Assembly (NCBI RefSeq): GCF_040869045.1
Contig: NC_090321.1
Coordinates: 73,007,183 to 73,071,182, forward strand
Direction of reading: 5' to 3'
Source of the DNA: Eurosta solidaginis
Taxonomy: Eukaryota > Arthropoda > Insecta > Diptera > Tephritidae
Length of the DNA stretch: 64,000 bases
Shown here: piece after piece, positions 43,810-53,653 of the stretch
Numbering within the stretch: position 1 is the stretch's first letter
Layout of the letters: each line of letters starts with the position of its first letter
Program-made: the position numbers and the translations under genes
The notes under the pieces: generated by a model
What the model saw: the letters and a program-made list of their open reading frames with translations, nothing else
The model's database searches: none
What the model was told of the DNA's origin: nothing

Positions 43810-44329
43810 ATATTGTGACGAATATTAGCAACACTAAGGGATACTATCATCTCTAAGCCGATACTAAGCAGTCACTTGTATCTACATAAACAAATCAATC
43901 ATAATGTCTACACATATGTACGTACTAGCAGCGGAGAGAAACGCACAAACACGTGCATATATCTTATCTGAGCTACTCACAAAAGTATGCAATCGTCGGT
44001 TGAAATATCACTCACATATACACGCGCGTATGAGAAGCTATAAACGGACATCTGTAGTTTATAGCTGGTAAATAAGTAGTAAATTCTAGAAGAAGAAACG
44101 CCTAGAAGTATGCGAACGACACGGCAGGGACTATAAAAGCAGCAGAAGCTGAGTAGTCTGTGGTCAGTTTGATTTAATCACGCTATTGGCTGTGAAGTAC
44201 TTTCAAGTAGTCTAATACAGACCATTTTTGCATTATTGAATATTGGAGTTATTTATTCAACAGTTTAGTGATTCGAACGTTAGCAGAAGGTTTGGAATAA
44301 GCGGAATTTACCTAAATTCGTAACAATAT
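43810..44329 (+). mobile_element. Solo LTR of a Gypsy-like retrotransposon, copy 2
   Basis: The 512-bp LTR (43814-44325) begins TGTGACGAATATTAGCA and ends CTAAATTCGTAACA. It is flanked by ATAT at 43810-43813 and 44326-44329. A TATA box (CTATAAAAGCAG, about 44133) and the GAGTTATTTATTCAACAG region match copy 1 at 6695-7272. No internal region. Confidence 0.85.
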
Positions 44330-44587
44330 AAAATTTCAAAAAGTAGTTATATGAATGGATGACTTGAAAGCATCTCTCGACATGGATTAGTACAATAAGA
44401 TGTAAGATCTTTTATGGTACAACAAAGAGATAAACACCAATGATAAAAAAGTATAATAACAGGTTATGTAGGTTAAAGTATCATATTAAATATAGAGTAA
44501 ATAATTAAGAAAGTATCTAAAATATATGAAAATAAAAATTGCTTCTCACCTAGCATAGCTTATCGAGCACTCTGTCGCTACACTGTC

Positions 44588-44812
44588 GTGACGGCGTCTC
44601 CCCCGCTGCACTTCAGAATTCTGCAGTTAAAATGTAATGGATTAACTGGGAAGATCACGCAGATAGTCGATTTCATGAAGCGGCATAACATCCGCACCGC
44701 TGCGATTCAAGAGACTAAACTTACAGCAAGATCTGCTCTGCAGACCTGTTCTGGACATAATGTCCACAGAAAAGATCGCTAGAGTGGAAAGGGAGGCGGT
44801 CTCGCGTTTATG
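44588..44812 (+). pseudogene. LINE-A endonuclease fragment, left of LINE-B insertion
   Basis: It reads LHFRILQLKCNGLTGKITQI and AAIQETKLTARSALQTCSG, the start of the LINE-A endonuclease, with a stop after HRKDR. It ends at GCGTTTAT, and the same copy resumes at 46826 about 30 bases further along the family sequence. Confidence 0.75.
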
Positions 44813-45733
44813 CTGCGCATACTTAGCAGGCGTGCTAAAGGTATAAATATCATACACATCAACGCACAAAGCCTCTACAGAAAACTTGATGAGTTAAGAT
44901 ATCTTTGCGAGGCCTCCGATATAGATATTATCTGCTCTCCGAAACCTGGTTTTCTTCAGGCCATAACGATGAGATAGTGAAACTAAATGGCTATCGACTT
45001 TTCAAAGTGGTCATGGTGGTGGTGTCGCCATGTATGTTAAAAATAGTTTGTCCCGTAAATTATGTTGTAGTTCTTGTACCGGTGATTTTGTAGAATTTGT
45101 GTTCGTTGATGTTTTTTCATCAAAGGGTGATAAACTCCTTGTCGGCTGTGCATATAGACCTAATCGCCAAGTAAATTTTGCTAGCTTTACTGATTTTCTG
45201 CAACCTCTACTCTTAAATTACGAAAATATAGTCCTAGCTGCTGACTTCAACAGCAACCTGCTCGTAATTCTAGTCTTAAGCTAAGTATGGAATCTCTGGG
45301 ACTCTTCCCTGCTAACATTACCGCACCAACACATTTTACCAACACTAGTTCCTCGCTGCTAGACCTCTTCTTTGTAAACGACTCAGAGAAAGTACTTCTT
45401 TACGACCAGCTGTCTGCTCCCAATTTTTCTAAACACGACCTCCTATTCATTACTTACAATTTTCAAACGTTGTGTACACCGAGCTGGTTTACATATCGTG
45501 ATTTTAGAAGTATAAATTATAGTGCACTTGCTGAAGCAGTGGAGTCTGTCGACTGGAGAATGATTCGAACGATGGCATCGGTGGATGGGCAAACCAATTT
45601 CCTTCAAGACAGCATAAATAAGCTCTTTGACGACCACGTTCCTACGAAACTTAAAGTGACGAAACACAATGGCAATCCATGGTTTGACGCCAGTATTAAG
45701 CATCTCATTCACTTGCGTAACCTAGCTTATATA
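44813..45733 (+). pseudogene. LINE-B endonuclease domain
   Basis: This is a different LINE family from LINE-A. Frames read GINIIHINAQSLYRKLDELR, then YLCEASDIDIIC, a broken SETWF block, GCAYRPNRQVNFASFTDFLQ, AADFNSNLL (the GDFN-type block, here ADFN) and SKHDLLFITYNF, typical of Jockey/CR1-type endonucleases. It is 5'-truncated and frameshifted, and it ends where a foldback repeat is inserted. No reverse transcriptase follows, so most of the element has been lost. Confidence 0.7.
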
Positions 45734-46395
45734 TGGGGTATTCCATTCCATTTCGACCAATTTTGAACCCGACTCCTTTAGAATTGGCTGAAAGTTTTTC
45801 TTCTTTGTCTAGCTTACGAAAGACATTTTTCAGAAGTTTTTCAAATTTTTTCATCCAACTCAAAAAAAGTTAAGAATTTTTAAAAAAAACACCGTTTTTG
45901 TTTTCAAAATGCTATAACTTTTTCAAAAATTGACCGTTTGGGATCATTTTTTTTAAACAATATGTTTTTAAATGTACTTTTCGGAAAAAATACAAAATAA
46001 ATTTTTAAGTTTTTTTTTTCAATTAAATAAAAAAAAAAAAATCTCGGCCCACTCCGGGATTAGTGGGAATGATTGCAGAATTGATTTTTAAATTTGTTTT
46101 TAAATGTACTTTTCGGAAAAAATTCAAAAAAATTTTTAAAGTTTTTTTTTGTAATTTTTCAGTTTTTCGAGATTTTACGAATTTCGCCCTTTTTTTCTCA
46201 TAAAAACTTCAATCAATTCTGCAATCATCCCCACTAATCCCGGAGTGGGCCGAGAGAATTTTTTTTTATTTAATTGAAAAAAAACTTTAAAATTTTTTTT
46301 GTTTTTTTCCCGAAAAGTACATTTAAAAACATATTTAAAAAAAAAATGATCCCAAACGGTTAATTTTTGAAAAAGTTATAGCATTTTGAAAAAAA
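45734..46395. repeat. Foldback repeat FB, copy 1 (right terminus missing)
   Basis: It begins TATATGGGGTATTCCATTCC, matching 57980 onward. Inside are inverted copies of CTATAACTTTTTCAAAAATT and of CTCGGCCCACTCCGGGATTA. The terminal CCCCATATA end present in copy 2 is absent here. No coding capacity. Confidence 0.75.
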
Positions 46396-46825
46396 ACACC
46401 GTATCTGTGTTACCGGAGCGTACCGGATCTGTATCCGGCAAAGGACCATCACATCGATAACACTCCCCAACGCCTTATCACTACAACAACAGCAACAATA
46501 ACAACATCTTCTATCCGTTTTTCTCGCCACGTCGTATTTTTTCGAAAGATAGAACCTAATAATTATTACTGTACTACCATTGCAAAGTCTCCTTTATTCT
46601 TATTTCTGTTCTGCGTTCCTAAGGTTAACCTCTATAAATTTATAATGTCACCATTATGTCTTACAAATTATCCATTGTTTATCTACGTTATTGAAATATT
46701 TTTGAATTTTCACTTTTATTCTCTGTCACTGTTCTGACTAGCACTATAAAATAATTTTGCCAAATTGTTGTGCTAGGAAAAATTGAATAAAATACTACAA
46801 AACACACCACTCAGTCTAATATAAT
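46396..46825. other. Unassigned sequence between FB copy 1 and LINE-A, possibly LINE-B 3' UTR
   Basis: It contains ACAACAACAGCAACAATAAC and ends in an A-rich TTGAATAAAATACTACAAAA segment before LINE-A resumes. It could be the 3' UTR of LINE-B, but no coding overlap proves this. Confidence 0.4.
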
Positions 46826-48385
46826 ATATTTGATCCCGACAGGGATCCCGCGGGGACAGTGTCCTAGAGCGTCACGGCTTATCTGTCCGGTCAGGCGATG
46901 TAATCCTAGAAATTATCAACATCTACATCCCCCCTGCCACCTGTTGCCACAGTGGATAGCGCCCTAATATGAGAGCACTACTTACTAACGATAATCGCAT
47001 TATCTTAGGCGATTTCAATGCCCATCACGATCTATGACATTAAAATCTGCAGGCGGACAGCAGGGATGAGATGTTGGCGGATCAAATAGAAGAAACGACG
47101 TTCTGCCAAGCGGGCGAAATGGGAGGAGCATTTAAGGGATTGTAACCTCTCTGCCGGTGTGGGCAAGCTTTGGTCCACCGTAAATTCCCTATCGAATCCG
47201 TCAAAGCACAATGACTTTTCCATGGCCTTTGGCGATAAAGTGCTGTCGAATGCGAAAAAATGGGCGAGCGCTTTTGCCGACAATATATAATGCATTCTAC
47301 GGTTGATAAAGTTAGGCGGCGGGCTAACAGACGCGCACATAAACATAAATATAGCGCGTCCCCAATTACCAGCACTGCCAAAGAGGTTGAGGATGTCATC
47401 GGTCATGCTAAACCATCTAAAGCAGTGGGCCCAGACGGCATAGCCATGCCCATGCTTAAAAACCTAGGTAAAGAGGGATTCAAATATTTAGAACATGTAT
47501 TCAACCTCTCCCTTTCCACCTTTGTCATCACCAAAAATGGAAAATGGTCAAGGTGGTCCCGCTACTAAAGCCTGGGAAACCAGCTAACATAGGAGATCCA
47601 TATCGCCCGATATCTCTCATATCGCCCGTAGCCAAGACACTTGATGCCATTCTGCTCCCCTACTTTAAGGCAAATTTGCAACTAGCCAATCATCAGCATG
47701 GCTTCAGAAAACTACATAGCACAACCACCGCGCTAAATGCTATTAGTACTCCGATAAATTGCGGTTTAATCAAAAGCCCACCATAGGACAGTCCTCGTTG
47801 CGTCTGGTCGGCAGGCATCGGTGCAATTCATGCAACATCCAAACCAAGAAGAATTAAACAAGGGGTGCCACAGGGTGGTGTCCTATCCCCACTTCTGTTT
47901 AACTTCTACATATCAAAGCTACCTTCTCCACCAGGAGTCACTATTGTTTCCTTCGCCGATGACTGCACAATAATGGCCACATGCCCAGGCTTACAGATCG
48001 GTGAGCTTTGCAAAAAAATAAATGGCTATCTCCCTGATCTCTCCAGTTTCATCTCCTCGCGAAACCTGACATTGTCACCGACTAAATCATCGGCGACCTT
48101 ATTTACAGCATGGACGTCCCAAATGTCGACCATTTTGAACACCCACGTCAATGGCACTACGCTACCGACTGTCTTACGCCCCATAATCTTGGGTGTGACG
48201 TTCGATCCCCAAATCTCTTGCTGGCACTAGTTGGGATAGAGATAAAGAAACGCTCATTACCACTTACAAAGCAATTGGCCAGCCGATTGCATGCTACTCG
48301 TCCCCGATATGGTCGCCAAGCCTAAAGACTACTCACTGGAAGAAGCTACAGGCCTGCCAAAATACCTCCTTCAGAACCGCCACTG
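46826..48385 (+). pseudogene. LINE-A copy, right of LINE-B insertion
   Basis: It resumes at ATTTGATCCCGAC in the endonuclease, has a large deletion near 47106 (endonuclease end to linker), then continues through RT (FCRQYIMHSTVDKVRRR at 47260, KPSKAVGPDGIAMPML, the catalytic box reading FADD at 47956) to the thumb at about 48380. Several frameshifts. The 3' tail is missing. Confidence 0.75.
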
Positions 48386-48387
48386 AG

Positions 48388-48950
48388 ATATGTGTATGTA
48401 TGTATGTATGTATTTATTTGAAAATTTGTTCCCAGCACAACAATTTTGACAAATTATTTAACAGTGCTAGTCATGAATAGCATGAGCTATAAAAAATTGA
48501 ACATTTATAATAATAATAAATTAGATTAATCAAATTAAATATAACGGATAATAGTGAAATATTTATGTATGTAAATGTAAATCTTAAAACTAAATAAAAG
48601 TAATTAATAAATATTAAAAGACAGCAGTAGTGATGATAACCTTTGGCTGGTTATAGATCGAATAGTATTTAACAAATGAAGAAAGAAGACACAGAGAAAG
48701 GAAAAGGACTTAGAAATGAACATTTTAACAACATCAATTTGAGATCCAGTTTAGGAGTCGTTAAAAAATGATGTTAGCTCTTTTTTGAAGTGCAGAGCAT
48801 TACTTAAGAGTCGAAGACTTGTAGGTAGGGAGTTCCAAAGACGTATTGCAGTAACAAAGAATTGGCGCTCAGAGGTTAGCGTACGGTATCTAATGTGCTT
48901 GTTTGTGTTCTTTTAAGTTTTTATTTAGCTCTTCTGAGAATTTTGGGATG
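48388..48950 (-). pseudogene. LINE-D C-terminal fragment
   Basis: The minus strand encodes RYRTLTSERQFFVTAIRLWN then SLPTSLRLLSN, the C-terminal motif of Jockey/CR1-type LINE ORF2. About 330 bases of AT-rich 3' sequence follow, and a (CATA)n tail at 48390-48410. No RT core is present. Confidence 0.5.
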
Positions 48951-49504
48951 TATGTGATGCTGTGGTATCGTTTTGTCTCATTTTTTGTTTGTGTAGGGTT
49001 TATTTGTTTGGGCTTATTATTAATTTCTCTTGTCTTTTGTTCAATTATTTACTAAATGACGCGGGTAGTTGTTATTTATAAGCACTTTGCAAATTTTTTC
49101 CTTGTTCGATTCAGTAAATTGTTCATGGCTAAGAGTTAAAACTTTTATTTATCATATTTTTGGCTGTATAAATTTTATATTTTTTCGGCTGGGCTGATAG
49201 AAAATTAATTATTCTGCCTGACGCTATAGGTTTCGAGTATTAATTGAGACAAATTTCATTGTTGTTTCTATGTCCAAGGACATCCAAAAATTGGATGTTT
49301 TGGTTTTCTTCTTTTTTCATAGTAAACTGTGATTTTGTTATGATACTGGTTGAAAGTGTTCAGAATAACCTCAACGTCGCTTTTACAATAGCAAAAATGT
49401 CGCCTACATATTTTACCGTAAACTTTGTTTATGTTGTGAATTTTCTTTAATTGCAAAATGGTGGCATCGAGTAAATCGTCCATGATAGATAGAAAATAGG
49501 AGAA

Positions 49505-50433
49505 ATGAAAAGTTTATATTCCATGGTTGAAGAGATAAAAAATAAAACTGATTTAATTGGCAAAGGCAGTGAAAAGGTACAGAATATGGTAGAAGAAGTG
49601 AAAAAGCAGGCAGAGTTAATTGGTAAAGACAATGAAAAAGTGCATACTGAAATAAAAAAAATAAACAGCAATAATAATGAGAAGAGAGTGTCATATGCAG
49701 ATGCCATAAAAAATAATAATATAAAGAGTGAAGTACCACAGCTCAAAAAAGACGTCGCAATAATAGCGAAACCGAAAGGAAAACAAACAAGTGAAAAAAC
49801 AAAGCAAGATCTGAACAACAAGGTGGATCCGAAAAACCTAAAAAAAAAATAAAAAATAAAAAATAAAAGTAGCAATTGAAAACAACATTGGCAGAGAATA
49901 CGAAGTAAAAGTGCCTGATCAGATTCGTCCAAGTTTTGTAGTCACGGGCATAATTTTTAAATCCGAAAATGATGTGCTAATAGACACCATAAAAAAACAA
50001 AATGAATGTGTAAGCAAGAGTTCACTAAAAATTGTAAAAAAAAATCGAGAGAAAAGGAGGTAACACAATGGTGCAAGATACAATTTTTGAAATTGATAAA
50101 GAGGACTTTTCCAAGATTTTGACAGCTGAGAGAATCAACATCGGGTGGGAAAGATGCAAAGTGTATGACGCGATTAGCGTACTAATGTACTACAAATGTA
50201 AAGGTTTCAATCATAGAGCATCAGATTGTAAAAGCGATGAAGCCTGCAATAGGTGCCATGGAAAACATAGCTCAAAAACGTGTGAAGAAACCCCCATAAA
50301 TAAATGCCTACATTGTATAAAGGCCAAAGAAAAGTTGAAGTTAGAAATAGACATTAATCACGACACATTTGATAAAGAGTGCCCATGCTATATCAATAAA
50401 TTACAAATAAAAAAACAAAAGCTCGATTATTAG
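49505..50433 (+). pseudogene. LINE-E ORF1 (gag-like, zinc knuckle)
   Basis: The first frame (49505-49852) is lysine- and glutamate-rich with a heptad-like repeat (EEIKNKTDLIGKGSEKVQNM), possibly a coiled coil. The frame is lost at an A-rich run near 49840-49865. The second (50068-50433) reads ERINIGWERCKVYDAISVLM followed by CCHC-type clusters CKGFNHRASDC and CNRCHGKHSSKTC. This is the Jockey-type ORF1 nucleocapsid pattern that binds element RNA. Split by at least one frameshift. Confidence 0.7.
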
Positions 50434-50490
50434 CAATTAAGAAATAATGAAGGTACCAATATAAAAGTACAAAATAAAGAGAAAGCAGAG

Positions 50491-51162
50491 TTGAAGTGTA
50501 TATACCTCAATACTAACAGTATTACGGCAAACAAAGCCGAAGTCCAAAGAATGGTGGAAGAAGAAAATCCCAGTATTGTGTTATATGCTGAGACCCACAC
50601 CACAGAGAATATAAGTGAAACAGAAATAAATATTATTGGATATAATCACGTTAGATGCGATTCGCATAGCCGACACACAGGTGGTGTCCTTATATACATT
50701 CATAAATCGATCGAATTTAAAGTACTATTTAATAACAGTATTAATAATAACCTATGGTGTATTGTGATTAAAACCCTAAAAAATACGATTAAATGGAAAA
50801 TTGGTGTAGTATACCACTCACCAAACACAAGCGATGCTGAATTTATAAACCATATGGGCGAGGTGCTAGAAGAATATTTTTGTGAAACAGAAAACAATAT
50901 TATTATAGGCGATTTTAACATAAATGTGAATGTACAGTCAACGTACACAAACCAGCTAAATTATACATTTGCGATAGCACCAATGCACCAACTAATTAAG
51001 TTTAATACAAGGGTAACAGAAGTGTCACAGACAAAAATAGACCTTATTTATAGTAACAATGATAAAATTGAAATAAAAAATCTAGAAAACCATAGAATAT
51101 CAGACCATGAAACGATCTGCTTCAAAATGCCCGTTCAAGAAAGACAAAATGAGAATATATGA
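50491..51162 (+). CDS. LINE-E endonuclease domain
   Basis: An open frame of 223 codons starts MKCIYLNTNSITANKAEVQ. It contains YAETHT (the catalytic E block), GVVYHSP, IIIGDFNINV and ISDHETICF, the ordered motifs of the AP-endonuclease of LINEs. The domain itself is uninterrupted, but the frame closes soon after and does not run into the RT. Confidence 0.75.
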   Translation: MKCIYLNTNSITANKAEVQRMVEEENPSIVLYAETHTTENISETEINIIGYNHVRCDSHSRHTGGVLIYIHKSIEFKVLFNNSINNNLWCIVIKTLKNTIKWKIGVVYHSPNTSDAEFINHMGEVLEEYFCETENNIIIGDFNINVNVQSTYTNQLNYTFAIAPMHQLIKFNTRVTEVSQTKIDLIYSNNDKIEIKNLENHRISDHETICFKMPVQERQNENI

Positions 51163-51530
51163 AAACCGCGTATGCTGGGATAATTATACAAGGAAAGTCT
51201 GGTTGCTCTTCTTAGGAATTACAATATATCGAAACTGAATATATGTGATATAGGACTTAAAGTTTGAAACTATTAACAATATCTTAGGGGATATAATGGC
51301 AACGCTTACCTACGAGAAACGAGTGCAAATTAAATTAGTAAATAAATGGTATGACCGGGAGCTTACGGAGTTAAACAAATTAAAATATGAGCTTTACAAA
51401 ATAGCACAGAGTACAAATGAGTGAGAGGGGGGGTGGGGGGGGGGGGGGGGGGGGGGGGGGGGTGTTTTTGAACTGAAGCAAATAAATGTGGAACAGCTGT
51501 TGAGAACAGCAACTAATTTAAAAAATAAGT

Positions 51531-53008
51531 ATGGAGGAAAAAAAACTGGTAACAGAAGGTTTATACAAAGACAGTATGGAATATTTGGGATACGCTTATA
51601 CATGTATTGTTAATGAGAGCTTTAGAGAAGGTGTAGTCCCAGCATGCTGGAAAACATCGACAGTGATACCAGTTGAAAAAGTTAAAGGGACTGAAAAACC
51701 AGAGGAAATACGGCCTATTAATACGTAGCCTAGTGATGAAAAGATTTTAGAGAAAATCGTAAGAGATCAGGTTCTCGATTACCTGAATAAAAATCAAATT
51801 ATTATATGTGAACAATCAGGGTTCAGAACCAAACACTCTTGTGAAAGCGCTCTAAACCTGGTTATAGCGGAATGGAAAGAAAGCCTATCAAACAAGTTAG
51901 TAACAGTGTCGGTCTTCCTGGACCTTAAAAGGGCATTTGAAACATTCGACAGGGTCATCCTACTGAGGAAACTGCATAACATTGGGGTACGTAATACAGC
52001 ACTGCGGTGGTTTAAAAGCAACCTTTCTGGCAGAAAACAGAAAACCATAATTAGAAGCACATCGTCGCCGGAAGTTGATGTTGACATAGGTCTTCCACAA
52101 GGATCTATTCTTGCTGCAATATTATTCATTGTATATATAAACGATATAAAGAGCTGTCTTAGCCACTGCAAGATACGACTCTTCGCAGATGATGCATTAT
52201 TGACAATAAGTTGTTCGTCGGAGATAGAAGCTATAACTAAAATGCAAGCGGACTTGAATGCTGTTTATAACTGGTTGTGTCAAAATAAGCTTAAAATAAA
52301 TATTGAAAAAAACGAAATGGATGACCATGAGAAGAAAGAATGCAGAAGAAAATAATATAGCCTTGAAAATAGCAAATAGTACCATACAAAAAGCCAAAGA
52401 AATTAAATACCTAGGAATTATAATTGATGAGAAACTTCGATGAGCATCTTAAATATACAGAGGCAAAAATATCAAAAAAAATTGAATTTATGTTCCGGAC
52501 ATGCAAGCACATCAGCAAATATTATAAAATTATGGTTTATAGGTCCATTATAGAACCTCATTTCATATACTGCCCTACGATATTATTCATGTTAGCCGAC
52601 TCGAACATCGCAAAACTACAGGTGAAACAAAATAAAGCAATGCGGTTTATTCTTAGAAAACGATATGATACCCCAATACATGAAATGCTAGAAAGTTTAA
52701 ATTGGCTGAGTGTAAAGCAACTCATTGTATACTACACTCTAAAATTCATACACAACATGAAACTAGGCAACCTGCCGAAATATTTAAATGACCGGGTAAC
52801 ATACAACAGCGAGGTTCATGACTACCACACAAGAAACAGGAATAACTTTCGTCTACCAGCTGTTCGAACAGAATTCGACAAGAACAATATATACTACGAG
52901 GGATTGAGAGAGTACAACGATCTACCATCTGAAATAAAACAATGTCCAAATATAAATAAATTTAAGAAATTATTATATAACTATTGCAAAGCACTACCAT
53001 TTAGATAA
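51531..53008 (+). pseudogene. LINE-E reverse transcriptase
   Basis: VPACWKTSTVIPVEKVKGTE and EIRPINT open the domain, then QSGFRTKHSCESALNLVIAE. VFLDLKRAFETFDRV (motif A) starts at about 51911, GLPQGSILAAILFIVYINDI and LFADDALLTI (FADD box) follow at about 52180-52205, and the thumb frame is 52424-53008. Frames change near 51728 and 52355, and several stops occur. C-terminal HDYHTRNRNNFRLP and YNDLPSEIK are typical of Jockey-type ends. Confidence 0.75.
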
Positions 53009-53081
53009 TGATCTCATACATACATGTACCTAATTTAGGTCTACAAGACCGTAAATAAATAAATAAATAAATAAAATTACG

Positions 53082-53412
53082 TCCGCTATTGTAGGAGAAA
53101 GGGGGTTGCCCATGGGCATTCCAAAGCTTTGCGTATAAGTTTTGCCACCGTACATGAAATAGTTATTGGAAATTCAGTATTTCCAGAAACTTATTTCTTG
53201 GTACGTTTGTTTGGATCTGATCAAACTTACTCAATATGATTTTTATAGCAAGATATGTGCGTATGTTAGTGAATAATGACACAACATCGAAAGATACCAA
53301 TAAGTCGTCTTCGCATATTTGAACCTTCTCCAACTTATCTTTGGAGTCTAAAAGAGTTTTTTTATATTGTGCTCGTCCGATATGAAGTCTTTCAGCAATT
53401 TTCCAACAAATT
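53082..53412 (-). pseudogene. Penelope-like element reverse transcriptase fragment
   Basis: The minus strand reads LEKVQICEDDLLVSFDVVSL and FTNIRT, then after stops GGKTYTQSFGMPMGNPLSPT and IADVI. The combination of LVSFDVVSLFTNI and GxPMGxPLSPTIAD is characteristic of Penelope-like RTs rather than LINE or LTR RTs. About 110 codons remain, with stops. No GIY-YIG endonuclease was found. Confidence 0.65.
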
Positions 53413-53653
53413 TAGACAAACCACTACCTTCCAGCAGCTCCGCTGCTCAGCAAGTCACACCAAGTACCCGCTGCTGCTCGTGCCCTACGGCGCCACCAGC
53501 TCATCCGGCCGCTCCCACTCATAACTACAATCTCCTTAGTAGAGTTGGTAGCAATGCCGAGCATCAGCACCCGCCCCGTCTTCTTCCCCCCTCTTTTCCG
53601 GCAGCAATCGTGTAGGTCAGGGAAACAGACTCTTAGTCCCTACCACCTTTTGC
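53413..53653 (+). pseudogene. LINE-A linker fragment
   Basis: It matches the segment between the two zinc fingers of LINE-A (compare 19507-19745), including CAGCAGCTCCGCTGCTCAGC and the ACTCATAACTACAATC block. It ends where a LINE-A 5' end begins at 53654. Confidence 0.65.

Larger units (their letters stand above)
49200..53078 (+). mobile_element. LINE-E, Jockey-type non-LTR retrotransposon with ORF1 and ORF2
   Basis: A plus-strand element with a gag-like ORF1 (49505-50433), endonuclease (50491-51162), reverse transcriptase (51531-53008) and an AAATAAATAAATAAATAAAA tail at 53056-53076. The exact 5' end is not defined, and the sequence from 48951 to 49504 may be its 5' UTR. ORF2 is interrupted between endonuclease and RT, partly at a 28-G run (51435-51462). 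No target duplication could be fixed. Confidence 0.75.

Noticed and set aside
49447..49932. 161-codon minus-strand ORF rich in Phe and Leu
   Set aside because: It is antisense to the A-rich LINE-E ORF1; its hydrophobic composition is the mirror of lysine-rich coding.
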